Source of the DNA: Rhodoferax sp.
Lineage (GTDB): Bacteria; Pseudomonadota; Gammaproteobacteria; Burkholderiales; Burkholderiaceae_C
Reading direction: 5' to 3'
NCBI GenBank assembly: GCA_024235935.1
Contig: JACKLL010000012.1
Span: 1 to 64,000, forward strand
DNA length: 64,000 bases
Within the stretch, counting starts at the first letter, position 1. Every line of letters starts with the position of its first letter. The notes below the pieces were generated by a model, which worked only from the letters and a program-made list of their open reading frames with translations, ran no database searches and had not been told where the DNA came from. This document shows, piece after piece, positions 17,541 through 28,433 of the stretch. The position numbers and the translations under genes are program-made.

Positions 17541-18050
17541 TCAGGCGGGCGTCCTGGCCGGCAGCGTCCAGTGGGCCCGCGGGTAGTGGCAGGTGTACCC
17601 GTTCGGATACCGCTCCAGATAGTCCTGGTGTTCGGGTTCGGCTTCCCAGAATGCACCGGCAGGCGCCAGCTCGGTGACGACCTTGCCTGGCCACAGGCCG
17701 CTGGCGTTGACGTCGGCGATGGTGCGCTCGGCTTCTTCCTTCTGCGCATCCGACACGTAGTAGATGGCCGAGCGGTACGACATGCCCATGTCGTTTCCCT
17801 GGCGGTTCATCGTGGTCGGATCATGGATCTGGAAGAAGAACTCCAGCAGCTTGCGGTAACTGATGACGGACGGATCGAACAGGATCTCGATGCCTTCGGC
17901 GTGGGTGCCGTGGTTGCGGTAGGTCGCATTGGGCACGTCGCCCCCGGTGTAGCCGACGCGGGTTGCCTTTACGCCGGGCATCCTGCGGATCAGGTCCTGC
18001 ATGCCCCAGAAGCAACCGCCTGCCAGTACCGCTTTCTCTTGTGTAGCCAT
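17541..18050 (-). CDS. msrA: Peptide methionine-S-sulfoxide reductase MsrA
   Basis: 169 residues. The catalytic GCFWG motif sits at about residues 12-16, followed by VGYTGG, NHGTHAEG, FFQIHDPTT and YRSAIYY, all standard for MsrA. It reduces the S-epimer of methionine sulfoxide. ATG 18050 gives a normal cytosolic start (MATQEKAVLAGGCFWG). It lies downstream of msrB on the same strand with a dispersed repeat in the 206-bp gap, so the two repair enzymes may share a transcript. Confidence 0.95.
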   Translation of the reverse strand: MATQEKAVLAGGCFWGMQDLIRRMPGVKATRVGYTGGDVPNATYRNHGTHAEGIEILFDPSVISYRKLLEFFFQIHDPTTMNRQGNDMGMSYRSAIYYVSDAQKEEAERTIADVNASGLWPGKVVTELAPAGAFWEAEPEHQDYLERYPNGYTCHYPRAHWTLPARTPA

Positions 18051-18074
18051 GTCAATTCTCCAAGTCGCTTCGTG

Positions 18075-18258
18075 CCACCCACGAAGCATGAAAGGTCAAG
18101 CAGCCGCGGAGCCGACCCGTCCAGGGGCCACCCACGGCCGCTGCGAAGCGGCCGGCCCGCCCCCCAGTGGGGCTGAGGTCCGCCTGCCTCTGGCAGCGCC
18201 ACGACTCGGCCGGCTTGCACGCCGTGAAGCCGGACCGGCAGGAGGCGCCGTTCATCCT
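18075..18258 (-). repeat. Dispersed G+C-rich repeat, copy B (inverted)
   Basis: Inverted relative to copy A at 13572-13803. On the minus strand it too begins at the stop codon of the upstream gene (msrB, TAGGATGAA) and ends shortly after CTTGACCTTTCA. It lacks the 40-45 bp internal segment of copy A. The two copies bracket about 4.3 kb. Confidence 0.85.
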
Positions 18259-18703
18259 AGTCGCCCTCCACCTGGTTCAGATACTCGCCATAGCCCTCGG
18301 CGACCATGTCGTCGCGGTGCACGAAGCGCAATGATGCCGAATTGATGCAATAGCGCAAGCCGCCCCGGTCGCGCGGGCCGTCGGGAAAAACGTGGCCCAG
18401 ATGGCTGTCGCCATGTTTCGAGCGCACCTCGGTGCGCAGCATGCCATGCGAGGTGTCGCGCAACTCGTTCACGTAGGCGGGCACGATGGGTTTGGTGAAG
18501 CTCGGCCAGCCGCAGCCGGATTCGAACTTGTCGCCGGACGCGAACAGCGGCTCGCCCGACACGATGTCGACATAGATGCCGGGCGCGTGGTTGTCCAGGT
18601 ATTCACCGGTGCCGGGGCGTTCGGTGCCACTTTGCTGGGTCACGCGGAATTGCTCCGGCGTCAGCTGCGCCAGCGCTTCGGGGGATTTGGTATAGGTCTT
18701 CAT
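18257..18703 (-). CDS. msrB: Peptide methionine-R-sulfoxide reductase MsrB
   Basis: 148 residues. Typical MsrB features: TPEQFRVTQQSGTERP, FDSGCGWPSF-like FESGCGWPSFTKP, RSKHGDSHLGHVFPDGP and the catalytic cysteine region LRYCINSASLRF. The CXXC zinc pairs of some MsrBs are not present. It reduces the R-epimer of methionine sulfoxide. The reading frame continues far upstream without a stop, but ATG 18703 (MKTYTKSPEALAQLTPEQ) fits the family start, with AGACGAGA preceding it. Upstream of msrA. Confidence 0.95.
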   Translation of the reverse strand: MKTYTKSPEALAQLTPEQFRVTQQSGTERPGTGEYLDNHAPGIYVDIVSGEPLFASGDKFESGCGWPSFTKPIVPAYVNELRDTSHGMLRTEVRSKHGDSHLGHVFPDGPRDRGGLRYCINSASLRFVHRDDMVAEGYGEYLNQVEGD

Positions 18704-18935
18704 GGTCTCGTCTCTTGGCGTGGGTTGCAACTCGTTTGCCGGCGCCGGCAGGAGGGCAGGCGGGCCATCGCGGCGGTGTGCCTGCGGGGCACGCCGGTTA
18801 GTAGCCAGCGGCGATCGACCCTTGCATGCGCATCCGTCCTGCTCGTCCGGGTTCAGGCGTCGATATTGCCAGTGTTGGGGATCACGTGCTCGCGGTAGGG
18901 GCGCACGTGCGCCGGCGCCGCCCATCGGATGTCCG

Positions 18936-18956
18936 GACCGACGCTGTGCGTCGGTC
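18936..18956 (-). terminator. Hairpin after the TetR gene
   Basis: GACCGACGC, TGT, GCGTCGGTC is a perfect 9-3-9 hairpin 11 bp beyond the TetR gene stop. There is no clear T-run on the minus strand, so termination is plausible but not certain. The remaining 18704-18966 spacer shows no gene. Confidence 0.45.
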
Positions 18957-18966
18957 GGCCGGGCTG

Positions 18967-19713
18967 TCAACGGGCCCGGCGCGCACTTGCTGACCTGCGC
19001 GCGGCAGGCGCGGGGGCGGACAGCGCCGTGAACTCCGGCAAGGGTCGCGTTGCGAGCGTTCTGGCTTCTTCTGGATCCATGCCCAGGCCGCGCAGGATCA
19101 GGGTTGCGGTGGCGATGCCGTGGGCCTGCGGGTCTGGCGCGAGACCGAGCGCGATGCGCGTGATTGCCGCCTGGTTGGCGCCGAAGATCAAGTCCATTGC
19201 CGCTTCCTCGCTCGGTACGGCAAAACGCTCCTGCCGTACGCCCATGCGCAGGTCGGACAGGCAGAAGTCGCGGATGTTCTCGGCCAGCGAAGGTGTCGCA
19301 TGGCTGACCTGCAGGATCAGCAAGGTCCAGTGCGGGCTCACCTCGGCCAGCCACTGGTAGCGGCGAAGGCCGATGGCCATGCGCTCGGCGGCGTCGGTGA
19401 CCTGGGCGTAGCTCTGGTCGATGCGCCGGCACAGGGTGGTGGCCAGCCACACGGCCACCGCGTCGACGATCTCCTCTCGGGTTGCGAAATGGTTGTAGAC
19501 GGTGCCGGTCGTCATGCCGGCCACCTGCGCGATTTCCTGGATGCTGGCCTGTGCCACGCCACGCGCCGAGAACACCTGGATCGCGGCCTGGATCAGCTGC
19601 GCGCGGGTGCGCTCGCGCTTGGGCAGGCGTTCGTGCCCTGTCAGCAGGGCCTCGGCCAGCGGCGCCGGCAATGCAGGCATTGACGGCGCAACGAAATTGC
19701 TTATATCATCCAT
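18967..19713 (-). CDS. TetR-family regulator
   Basis: 248 residues. TetR-type helix-turn-helix: RAQLIQAAIQVFSARG, then ASIQEIAQVAGMTTGTVYNHF (about residues 36-85). The C-terminal ligand domain is not recognisable to a subfamily. It is divergent from a diheme cytochrome c gene with an unusually AT-rich 69-bp spacer, which it probably controls. The C-terminus is Arg/Ala-rich and poorly conserved-looking. Confidence 0.85.
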   Translation of the reverse strand: MDDISNFVAPSMPALPAPLAEALLTGHERLPKRERTRAQLIQAAIQVFSARGVAQASIQEIAQVAGMTTGTVYNHFATREEIVDAVAVWLATTLCRRIDQSYAQVTDAAERMAIGLRRYQWLAEVSPHWTLLILQVSHATPSLAENIRDFCLSDLRMGVRQERFAVPSEEAAMDLIFGANQAAITRIALGLAPDPQAHGIATATLILRGLGMDPEEARTLATRPLPEFTALSAPAPAARRSASARRAR

Positions 19714-19782
19714 TTTTTGACATCATATCTAATTTTGATTTGTTAGTTCATTTTTGTCTGTTTGATTCATTTTAGGAGATAG
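19714..19782. promoter_or_regulatory. AT-rich TetR/cytochrome operator-promoter zone
   Basis: 69 bp strikingly richer in A+T than the flanking genes (TTTTTTGACATCATATC, then ATTTTGATTTG). It contains both divergent promoters and, by TetR precedent, probably the operator. TTTAGGAGATAG before 19783 is the ribosome-binding site. No single palindrome stands out. Confidence 0.5.
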
Positions 19783-20712
19783 ATGGTGAATGCAGGAACA
19801 ACGGGCCGCGCACGCTGGCTCAAACGCATATTGTGGGCACTGGTCGGGCTGGCCCTGGTCATCGTGGGCACGCTGGGGACCGGGCATATGCTGGCCGAGC
19901 GCAAGCGGCAGCGGCACATCGACGTCGCCGTGTCCGACGTGCCCGCACGCAGCGATGCAGCCAGTGTGGCGCGGGGTGCCTACCTGTACGCCTCGCGGGG
20001 TTGCACCGATTGCCATGGGGCCGACGGCGCCGGCAAGCTGTTCATCGACGAGCCGAACGGCTTGCGGGTGCGAGGCGCGAACATCACACCCGCCGCCGGC
20101 AGCGCCGTTGCCACGTACCAGGGCGTCGACTGGGTGCGCACCATCCGCCACGGGGTCAAGCCCGATGGCCGGCCGGCACTGGTCATGCCCAGCGAAGACT
20201 ACAACCGCTTCACCGATGACGACCTGGCCGCACTGGTCGCCTATCTGCGTCAGCTGCCGGCACGCGCGGGTCCTGCCGCCGAGGTGCGCATGCCGCTGAT
20301 CGTCGAGCTGCTGTATGCATTCGGCATGGTGCCCGATGCGGCGGAGCGCATCGACCATACCCTGCCGCCCAGCCAGCCGGTGGCCGAGGCTGTGACCCCC
20401 GAGCACGGCGCGTATGTGGCCACCATGTGCATCGGCTGCCATGGCCCGCAGTTCAGCGGCGGCAGGATTCCCGGCAGCCCACCGGACTGGCCGGCAGCTG
20501 CCAATCTGACCCCGGGCGAGGGTTCGGCCATGCTGCGCTACGCGACGGCCGAGCAATTCCGCGCGATGCTGGCCAGCGGCCAGCGACCGGACGGCGCGGC
20601 GATCAGCGGGGTGATGCCGTTCACGTCCTTGCGGGCGATGAACCAGATCGACGCAGATGCCTTGTACCTCTACCTGCGGCAGTTGCCGCCTGTGGCATCT
20701 GGAAGCCGCTAA
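19783..20712 (+). CDS. Diheme cytochrome c
   Basis: 309 residues. An N-terminal membrane segment (about 13-36) acts as anchor or uncleaved signal. Two c-type heme sites are visible: CTDCH near residue 84 and CIGCH near 218, each followed by the distal methionine candidates in ALVMPSEDY and GVMPF contexts, so a tandem cytochrome c. It is periplasmic electron carrier material, often partnered with dehydrogenases, but no such gene is adjacent. SD TTTAGGAG is good. Divergent TetR gene likely regulates it. Confidence 0.9.
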   Translation: MVNAGTTGRARWLKRILWALVGLALVIVGTLGTGHMLAERKRQRHIDVAVSDVPARSDAASVARGAYLYASRGCTDCHGADGAGKLFIDEPNGLRVRGANITPAAGSAVATYQGVDWVRTIRHGVKPDGRPALVMPSEDYNRFTDDDLAALVAYLRQLPARAGPAAEVRMPLIVELLYAFGMVPDAAERIDHTLPPSQPVAEAVTPEHGAYVATMCIGCHGPQFSGGRIPGSPPDWPAAANLTPGEGSAMLRYATAEQFRAMLASGQRPDGAAISGVMPFTSLRAMNQIDADALYLYLRQLPPVASGSR

Positions 20713-20745
20713 GCCGCGGCACTCGGGTACTTCCCGACTCCGGGC

Positions 20746-20761
20746 TCAGGTCTTGACCTGA
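20746..20761 (+). terminator. Small hairpin after cytochrome c gene
   Basis: TCAGGTC, TT, GACCTGA: a perfect 7-bp stem 34 bp after the cytochrome stop. No T-run; weak terminator candidate, located immediately before the next gene's possible start zone. Confidence 0.3.
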
Positions 20762-20879
20762 AGTGCATCCATGCCGACTGCGGCTACAGTTGCGGCATGG
20801 GCAGGCCATTGCATCCTGCGCCTGTCCCGTCCCGCACCCACCACCGCGGCATTTTCATCTGCCGAACTGGAGCCATTGC

Positions 20880-23800
20880 TTGCAGACTGCGCCCGACCGC
20901 GACGATGAGAGTGACAGCCTGGCCGCCCTGCGGGCGCTGGATGTGCTCGACACCGCTCCCGAAGCCGAATTCGACGCGCTGGTGCAGGTCGCCTCCGCCG
21001 TGTGCGGCGTGCCGATCTCCTTGATCAGCCTGATCGATCGGGACCGCCAGTGGTTCAAGGCCAACGTCGGGCTGGCCGACGCGCAGCAGACCTCGCGAGA
21101 CTCGGCGTTCTGCGCCCATGCCGTGCTGGGGAGCGAGCTGTTCGAAGTGCCGGACGCAAGGCTGGATGCGCGCTTTGCCGACAACCCGCTGGTGCTGGGC
21201 CAGCCCGATATCCGCTTCTATGCAGGCGCGCCCATCGTGCTTGGAAGTGGTCACCGTGTCGGCACCCTGTGTGTCATCGACCGGGAGCCCCGCAGCTTGA
21301 ACGACATGCAGCGTGGGGTGCTGCAGCAACTGTCGATCGCTGCCGCCCGGTTGCTTGAAGGCCGGCTGGCGAGCCGGCGCGCCCGGCAGCTGGCAGGCGA
21401 CTTGGCGCAGCGGGAGGCGGATCTGCGCAATGTCCTGAACTCGGTCCCTTCCATGCTGGCGTACTGGAATTCGGACCTGGTTTGCCGGTTCGCCAACCAG
21501 GCCTACGAGACCTGGTTTGGCGTCAAGCCGGAGGATTTGCTGGGGCGCCACATCCAGGACCTGCTCGGCCCGGACCTGTATGCGCGCAACCGGCCCTATC
21601 TGGAAGCGGCGCTGGCGGGACAGGCACAGGTTTTCGAGCGTGCCATCCCGACGCCGGACGGCACGGTGCGTCACAGTCTGGCCCACTACCTGCCGGACAT
21701 CGTGGACGGCAAGGTCCTCGGGGTGCTCGTTCAGGTCAGCGATGTTACGCCGCTGAAGACGGCTGAAGCGGCCCTGCGCCGGAATGTGGCAGAACTCGAG
21801 GGGGTGAACCAGAAACTGGCTGCCAGCATGACCGCCTTGCAGGAGGCGCAGCGACTGGGGCAAGTCGGCAGCTGGGATTGGGATGTCGGCACCGACACCG
21901 TGACCTGGTCCGACGAGCTGTACCGGATCATGGGCTACGACCCCGAGAGCCCGGCGCCGTCCTTTGCGGAACACAGCGCGCGATTCGCCCCGGAGAGCCT
22001 GGCGCGGCTGCAAGACGCCATGTCGCACACGACACGCACCGGCGATGCCTACACCGTGGAGCTGGAGATCCGGCGTCCGGATGGGCAGCGCGCCTGGATC
22101 CTGGCCCACGGAGAAGTCGAGCGCGACAGTGCCGGCAACGACGTGCGCCTGCGTGGCACGGCGCAGGACATTACCGAGCGCATCCGGATCGAAACGGATC
22201 TGCGCAAGACACAGGACTTTCTCGCCCGCACCGGCGCATTGGCGGGTGTGGGTGGCTGGGAGGTCGACATCCTGTCGGGTACCACGGTCTGGTCCGACGA
22301 GGTCTGTCGTATCCATGGGGTGGAGCCGGGTTTTGTTCCCGCCCTGGACGAGGCCCTCGCGTTCTATGCCCCGAAGTCGCTGCCCGTGATTCGAGCCGCG
22401 GTGCAAACCGCGATGGCCGGCGGGCCGGCCTTCGATCTGGAACTTGAAATCGTGCGCCGCGATGGGCAGTCGCGCTTTGTGCGGACCGTCGGCATGGTCG
22501 ATTTCGCCGATGGGCAGCCGGTGCGCCTGTCGGGTGCGTTCCAGGATGTGACCGAACACCATGCCCTGTCCCAGAAGCTGGCCGAGCAGCATGAACTGCT
22601 GCGCATCACCTTGCAATCCATTGGCGATGCCGTCATCACCACCGATGTACGTGGCCACGTGGTCTGGCTCAATCCGATCGCACAGCATCTGACAGGATGG
22701 ATGGCGACCGAGGCCGAGGGTCGGCCGCTGGCCCAGGTATTTCACATTGTTCACCAGGACACCCGCAAGCTGGCGGAAAGCCCGCTCGCTGCATGCCTGC
22801 ACGCGGGTGAGCGGTCCGCCCTGCCCCACCAGACCCTGTTGATCGCACGCGACGGTCGGGAATTCGGCATCGAGGACTCCGCATCCCCGATCCGCAACGA
22901 AGCCGGCGAGGTGGTGGGCGCGGTGCTGGTGTTTCACGACGTGTCGGAGCAACGCCGGCTGGCCAGTGAAATCACCTACCGCGCCACCCATGACCTGCTG
23001 ACAGGACTGGTCAACCGCTCCGAATTCGAGACGCGGCTGGAGCGGGTTCTGCGCCATGCGCAGGAAGAGCACAGCCAGCACGCGCTGCTGGCGATCGACC
23101 TGGACCAGTTCAAGCTGGTCAACGACGCCTGTGGCCATGCAGTCGGCGACCAATTGCTCAAGCAGGTGGCCAAGCTGCTGGGCGATGTCATTCGCGCACG
23201 CGATACGCTGGCACGCATCGGGGGCGACGAGTTCTCCATCATCCTGGAGCATTGCGCGCCGGAGCAGGCCTTGCGGGTGGCGCAGAAAATCTGCGACCGC
23301 ATGGACGACTTCCGCTTCACCCACCAGGATCGGCGGTTTCGCATCGGCGCCAGCATCGGACTGGTGGCGCTGGACCGACGCTGGCCGAACGCGGCTGCGG
23401 TGCAGCAAGCGGCCGACGCTTCCTGTTATGCCGCCAAGGAGGCCGGCCGCAACCGGGTGCACACCTGGTTCGACACCGACGTCACCATGCATGCGCGCAG
23501 GTTCGAGATGGGTTGGACCAGCCGGATCGAGCACGCGTTGGACCAGGGGGATTTCGTGCTGTATGCGCAGCGCATCGCGCCCCTGCAGCAAATGGATGCA
23601 GGCATCCACGCCGAGGTGCTGTTGCGCATGAAGAATGCGGACGGAACCCTGGCCCAGCCCGGCATGTTTCTGCCGGCGGCGGAGCGGTTTCACCTGATCA
23701 ACCGGATCGACCGCTGGGTTCTGTCCACGGTGATTGCCTGGCTGAAGGACTTGGATTCGCTGCAGCCCATTGCCCTGCTGAGCGTCAACCTGTCCGGCCA

Positions 23801-24269
23801 GTCGGTCGGCGATCGCGCCTTCCATGCCTGGGCCATGCAGCAACTGACATTGGCAGGGGCGCAGGTCTGTTCCCGGCTGTGCCTGGAAATCACCGAGACC
23901 ACGGCGGTAACCCACATGGGCGATGCCGCGAACTTCATCGAACAGGTGCGCTCGGTTGGCGTCAAGGTTGCGCTGGACGACTTTGGCGCCGGCGTGTCCT
24001 CGTTCGGGTACCTGAAGAACCTGTCGGTCGACTATCTGAAGATCGACGGGCAGTTCATTCGCAGCCTCACCGATGACTCGCTGGACGATGTGGCGGTACG
24101 CTGCTTTGTCGACGTGGCCCGGGTGCTTGGCTTGTACACGGTCGCCGAATTCGTCGACCAGCAGGAGGTGATGGACCGCCTGCGCGGCATCGGCGTGGAC
24201 TTCGCGCAAGGGTATCTGGTACACCGGCCCGAGCCGCTGGCACAGCTTTTTGCCGTGCCGGCAGCATAG
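20880..24269 (+). CDS. GAF-PAS(x4)-GGDEF-EAL cyclic-di-GMP protein
   Basis: About 1129 residues. Order: GAF (SLAALRALDVLDTAPE..., with DRDRQWFKA), four PAS folds (starting near LRNVLNSVPSMLAYW, GSWDWDVGTD, GGWEVDILSG and ITLQSIGDAVITTD), GGDEF (IGGDEFSI intact) and EAL. The EAL signature reads EVL in HAEVLLRM; other metal/catalytic positions SVNLSG, LEITET, LDDFGAG, YLKIDGQ and QGYLVHRP are kept, so both activities are possible. No membrane segment, so it senses cytoplasmic signals. Start: a TTG at 20880 with GGAG upstream is preferred; a GTG at 20763 would add 39 protein-unlike residues. Confidence 0.85.
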   Translation: MQTAPDRDDESDSLAALRALDVLDTAPEAEFDALVQVASAVCGVPISLISLIDRDRQWFKANVGLADAQQTSRDSAFCAHAVLGSELFEVPDARLDARFADNPLVLGQPDIRFYAGAPIVLGSGHRVGTLCVIDREPRSLNDMQRGVLQQLSIAAARLLEGRLASRRARQLAGDLAQREADLRNVLNSVPSMLAYWNSDLVCRFANQAYETWFGVKPEDLLGRHIQDLLGPDLYARNRPYLEAALAGQAQVFERAIPTPDGTVRHSLAHYLPDIVDGKVLGVLVQVSDVTPLKTAEAALRRNVAELEGVNQKLAASMTALQEAQRLGQVGSWDWDVGTDTVTWSDELYRIMGYDPESPAPSFAEHSARFAPESLARLQDAMSHTTRTGDAYTVELEIRRPDGQRAWILAHGEVERDSAGNDVRLRGTAQDITERIRIETDLRKTQDFLARTGALAGVGGWEVDILSGTTVWSDEVCRIHGVEPGFVPALDEALAFYAPKSLPVIRAAVQTAMAGGPAFDLELEIVRRDGQSRFVRTVGMVDFADGQPVRLSGAFQDVTEHHALSQKLAEQHELLRITLQSIGDAVITTDVRGHVVWLNPIAQHLTGWMATEAEGRPLAQVFHIVHQDTRKLAESPLAACLHAGERSALPHQTLLIARDGREFGIEDSASPIRNEAGEVVGAVLVFHDVSEQRRLASEITYRATHDLLTGLVNRSEFETRLERVLRHAQEEHSQHALLAIDLDQFKLVNDACGHAVGDQLLKQVAKLLGDVIRARDTLARIGGDEFSIILEHCAPEQALRVAQKICDRMDDFRFTHQDRRFRIGASIGLVALDRRWPNAAAVQQAADASCYAAKEAGRNRVHTWFDTDVTMHARRFEMGWTSRIEHALDQGDFVLYAQRIAPLQQMDAGIHAEVLLRMKNADGTLAQPGMFLPAAERFHLINRIDRWVLSTVIAWLKDLDSLQPIALLSVNLSGQSVGDRAFHAWAMQQLTLAGAQVCSRLCLEITETTAVTHMGDAANFIEQVRSVGVKVALDDFGAGVSSFGYLKNLSVDYLKIDGQFIRSLTDDSLDDVAVRCFVDVARVLGLYTVAEFVDQQEVMDRLRGIGVDFAQGYLVHRPEPLAQLFAVPAA

Positions 24270-24273
24270 GACC

Positions 24274-24303
24274 GCCCGCCCGGCTGACACAAACCGGACG
24301 GGC
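24274..24303. terminator. Bidirectional terminator hairpin
   Basis: GCCCGCCCGG, a 10-nt loop, CCGGACGGGC (one mismatch) lies between the convergent GGDEF/EAL and metH genes. No strong T-run; position and stem strength support a role. Confidence 0.5.
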
Positions 24304-24314
24304 TGCGAGCCTGG

Positions 24315-27074
<2,760 letters not shown>

Positions 27075-27134
27075 GGCGGCTCACTCTCTGGGTCGGTGCC
27101 AACGGCCTGGTTTGGCCGTTGCCGGTAAAAGGAG

Positions 27135-27214
27135 TGAGCGCCGTTGTTGCACCCAAGCCTGACAAGTAGGGGGTCCATTCCGGACGCCGGCCTTGCTGCA
27201 ACGCTCCTTGGGCG
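27135..27214 (-). promoter_or_regulatory. SAH riboswitch in metH leader
   Basis: On the minus strand the leader contains CGCCCAAGGAGCGUUGCAG and, 3' of it, CAGGCUUGGGUGCAACAACG followed by GCGCUCA. These match the conserved core of SAH riboswitches (xAGGAGCGCUGCA ... CAGGCUxxxxx ... AACGGCGCUCA), including P1 pairing CCCAAG/CUUGGG and the 3' segment that pairs with the GAGCG. The element ends about 60 bases before the metH start. SAH binding normally turns such genes on. Recognised by eye against the known consensus. Confidence 0.9.
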
Positions 27215-27268
27215 AGGTGGCATTTTAGTCCCGGGTCGATTTGCTACCGTGGCGCGTCTTCAGGCGAC

Positions 27269-27289
27269 TATTTCCTAAAATGGGAAATA
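27269..27289. promoter_or_regulatory. Candidate toxin-antitoxin operator palindrome
   Basis: TATTTCC, 7 bp, GGAAATA: a perfect 7-bp inverted repeat 40 bp before the antitoxin start, where autoregulatory Phd/YefM-type operators lie. Binding is inferred. Confidence 0.5.
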
Positions 27290-27328
27290 TGGGTATATTC
27301 ACCATTAATCCCTCATTGGAGTTTTGTG

Positions 27329-27685
27329 ATGACCCTGGCCCTGCGCATCGACCCGATCGACCAATTGCCCCAGACACCGGCCACCGATGTCAAGAGGCTG
27401 GGCTGGCGTGGTGTGATGAAGTCCGTGGCGCGATCCGGCATGGTGGTGGTCACCAACCACAACGAGCCCGAGGCGGTGATCCTTTCGGTGCAGGAGTACA
27501 CGGCCATCAAGCGCGCGCTGCACGAAGCCGCCAACAGATCCGAACCCACACTCGACGCGTTGCGCCAGCGCTTTGACGAGCGCCTGTCGGTGTTGCAAGA
27601 GGTCGATGCGGGTCAGCGCCTGCGCACGCTGATGCAAAGCCCCGCGCAGCTGGACGGCAAGGTGAAGGCTGGTACCGGCTACTGA
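27329..27685 (+). CDS. Phd/YefM-like antitoxin
   Basis: 118 residues. The middle part, VKRLGWRGVMKSVARSGMV then VVTNHNEPEAVILSVQEYTAI, follows the Phd/YefM (prevent-host-death) fold pattern, with a C-terminal toxin-binding tail rich in charged residues. Its TGA overlaps the toxin ATG (TGATG), the tight coupling typical of toxin-antitoxin pairs. A palindrome at 27269-27289 is the likely autoregulatory site. Antitoxin identity is inferred from fold pattern and partner. Confidence 0.75.
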   Translation: MTLALRIDPIDQLPQTPATDVKRLGWRGVMKSVARSGMVVVTNHNEPEAVILSVQEYTAIKRALHEAANRSEPTLDALRQRFDERLSVLQEVDAGQRLRTLMQSPAQLDGKVKAGTGY

Positions 27686-28320
27686 TGGCCCGTCCGGTAC
27701 TGTTTGTGCTCGCCGGCGTCAACGGTGCGGGCAAGAGTTCGGTCGGTGGTTATCTGCTGCAACGGGCCGGCCTCGCCTGGTTCAACCCGGACAGTTATGC
27801 CCGCGAACTGGTGGCCGCCACCGGCTGCGGCCAGACCGAGGCCAATGCCGCGGCCTGGCAGGAAGGCCTGCGCCAGCTGGATGCGGCATTGGCGCAGGGC
27901 CGCAACCACGCCTTCGAGACCACGCTGGGTGGCAACACCATCCCGGCCAGAATCCTGGCCGCCGCCGCGACCCACGATGTGATGGTGTGGTACTGCGGCC
28001 TGGCCTCGCCCGATCTTCACCTGCAGCGCGTCGCGGCCCGGGTCGTGGCCGGCGGGCACGACATTCCGGAGACCAAGATCCGGGAACGGTATGTCACGGC
28101 GCTGCAGAACCTGATCGTGCTGCTGCCGCATATCGCGCACCTGCAGGTCTACGACAACAGTGCGCAGGTGGCCCCCGGCGAGCCGGTTCCCGATCCGGTG
28201 CGGGTGGCGAAAATGTTGGCCGGCAAACTGAGCTGGCCGACCACGCTGGCCGAGCTGCGCGACACTCCGACTTGGGCCAAGCCGCTGCTGGAGGCGGCTT
28301 TGTCGTTTGCGGGGGATTGA
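27685..28320 (+). CDS. Zeta toxin family kinase
   Basis: 211 residues. Walker A AGVNGAGKSS at about 10-19, then WFNPDSYARE, FETTLGGNT and VAARVVAGGHDIPE, the arrangement of Zeta/PezT-type kinases that phosphorylate UDP-N-acetylglucosamine and block peptidoglycan synthesis. Here the partner is Phd-like rather than the classic epsilon or PezA antitoxin. The gene pair sits between the two metH halves and on the opposite strand, so it looks like an inserted module. Toxicity is inferred from family. Confidence 0.85.
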   Translation: MARPVLFVLAGVNGAGKSSVGGYLLQRAGLAWFNPDSYARELVAATGCGQTEANAAAWQEGLRQLDAALAQGRNHAFETTLGGNTIPARILAAAATHDVMVWYCGLASPDLHLQRVAARVVAGGHDIPETKIRERYVTALQNLIVLLPHIAHLQVYDNSAQVAPGEPVPDPVRVAKMLAGKLSWPTTLAELRDTPTWAKPLLEAALSFAGD

Positions 28321-28433
28321 TTCAGCCTCAATGTGCGGCTGGCCAGTGGCTTTATTGAAGAATCGCTGGCCATGAACTGGCGCGCAATACCGGGCGCACG
28401 GGGTAAACGCGCCGTCTCCACGGCGCAGCAGGT

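Noticed and set aside
18257..19450. Long MsrB fusion protein of about 400 residues
   Set aside because: The upstream part overlaps the TetR gene region in another frame and is Arg/His/Gly-rich; MsrB itself starts at 18703.
20784..24290. Very long open frame on the minus strand opposite the GAF/PAS/GGDEF/EAL gene
   Set aside because: It mirrors the real gene in high-GC sequence, is Gln/Arg/His-rich with no domain, and the plus-strand product has six recognisable domains.
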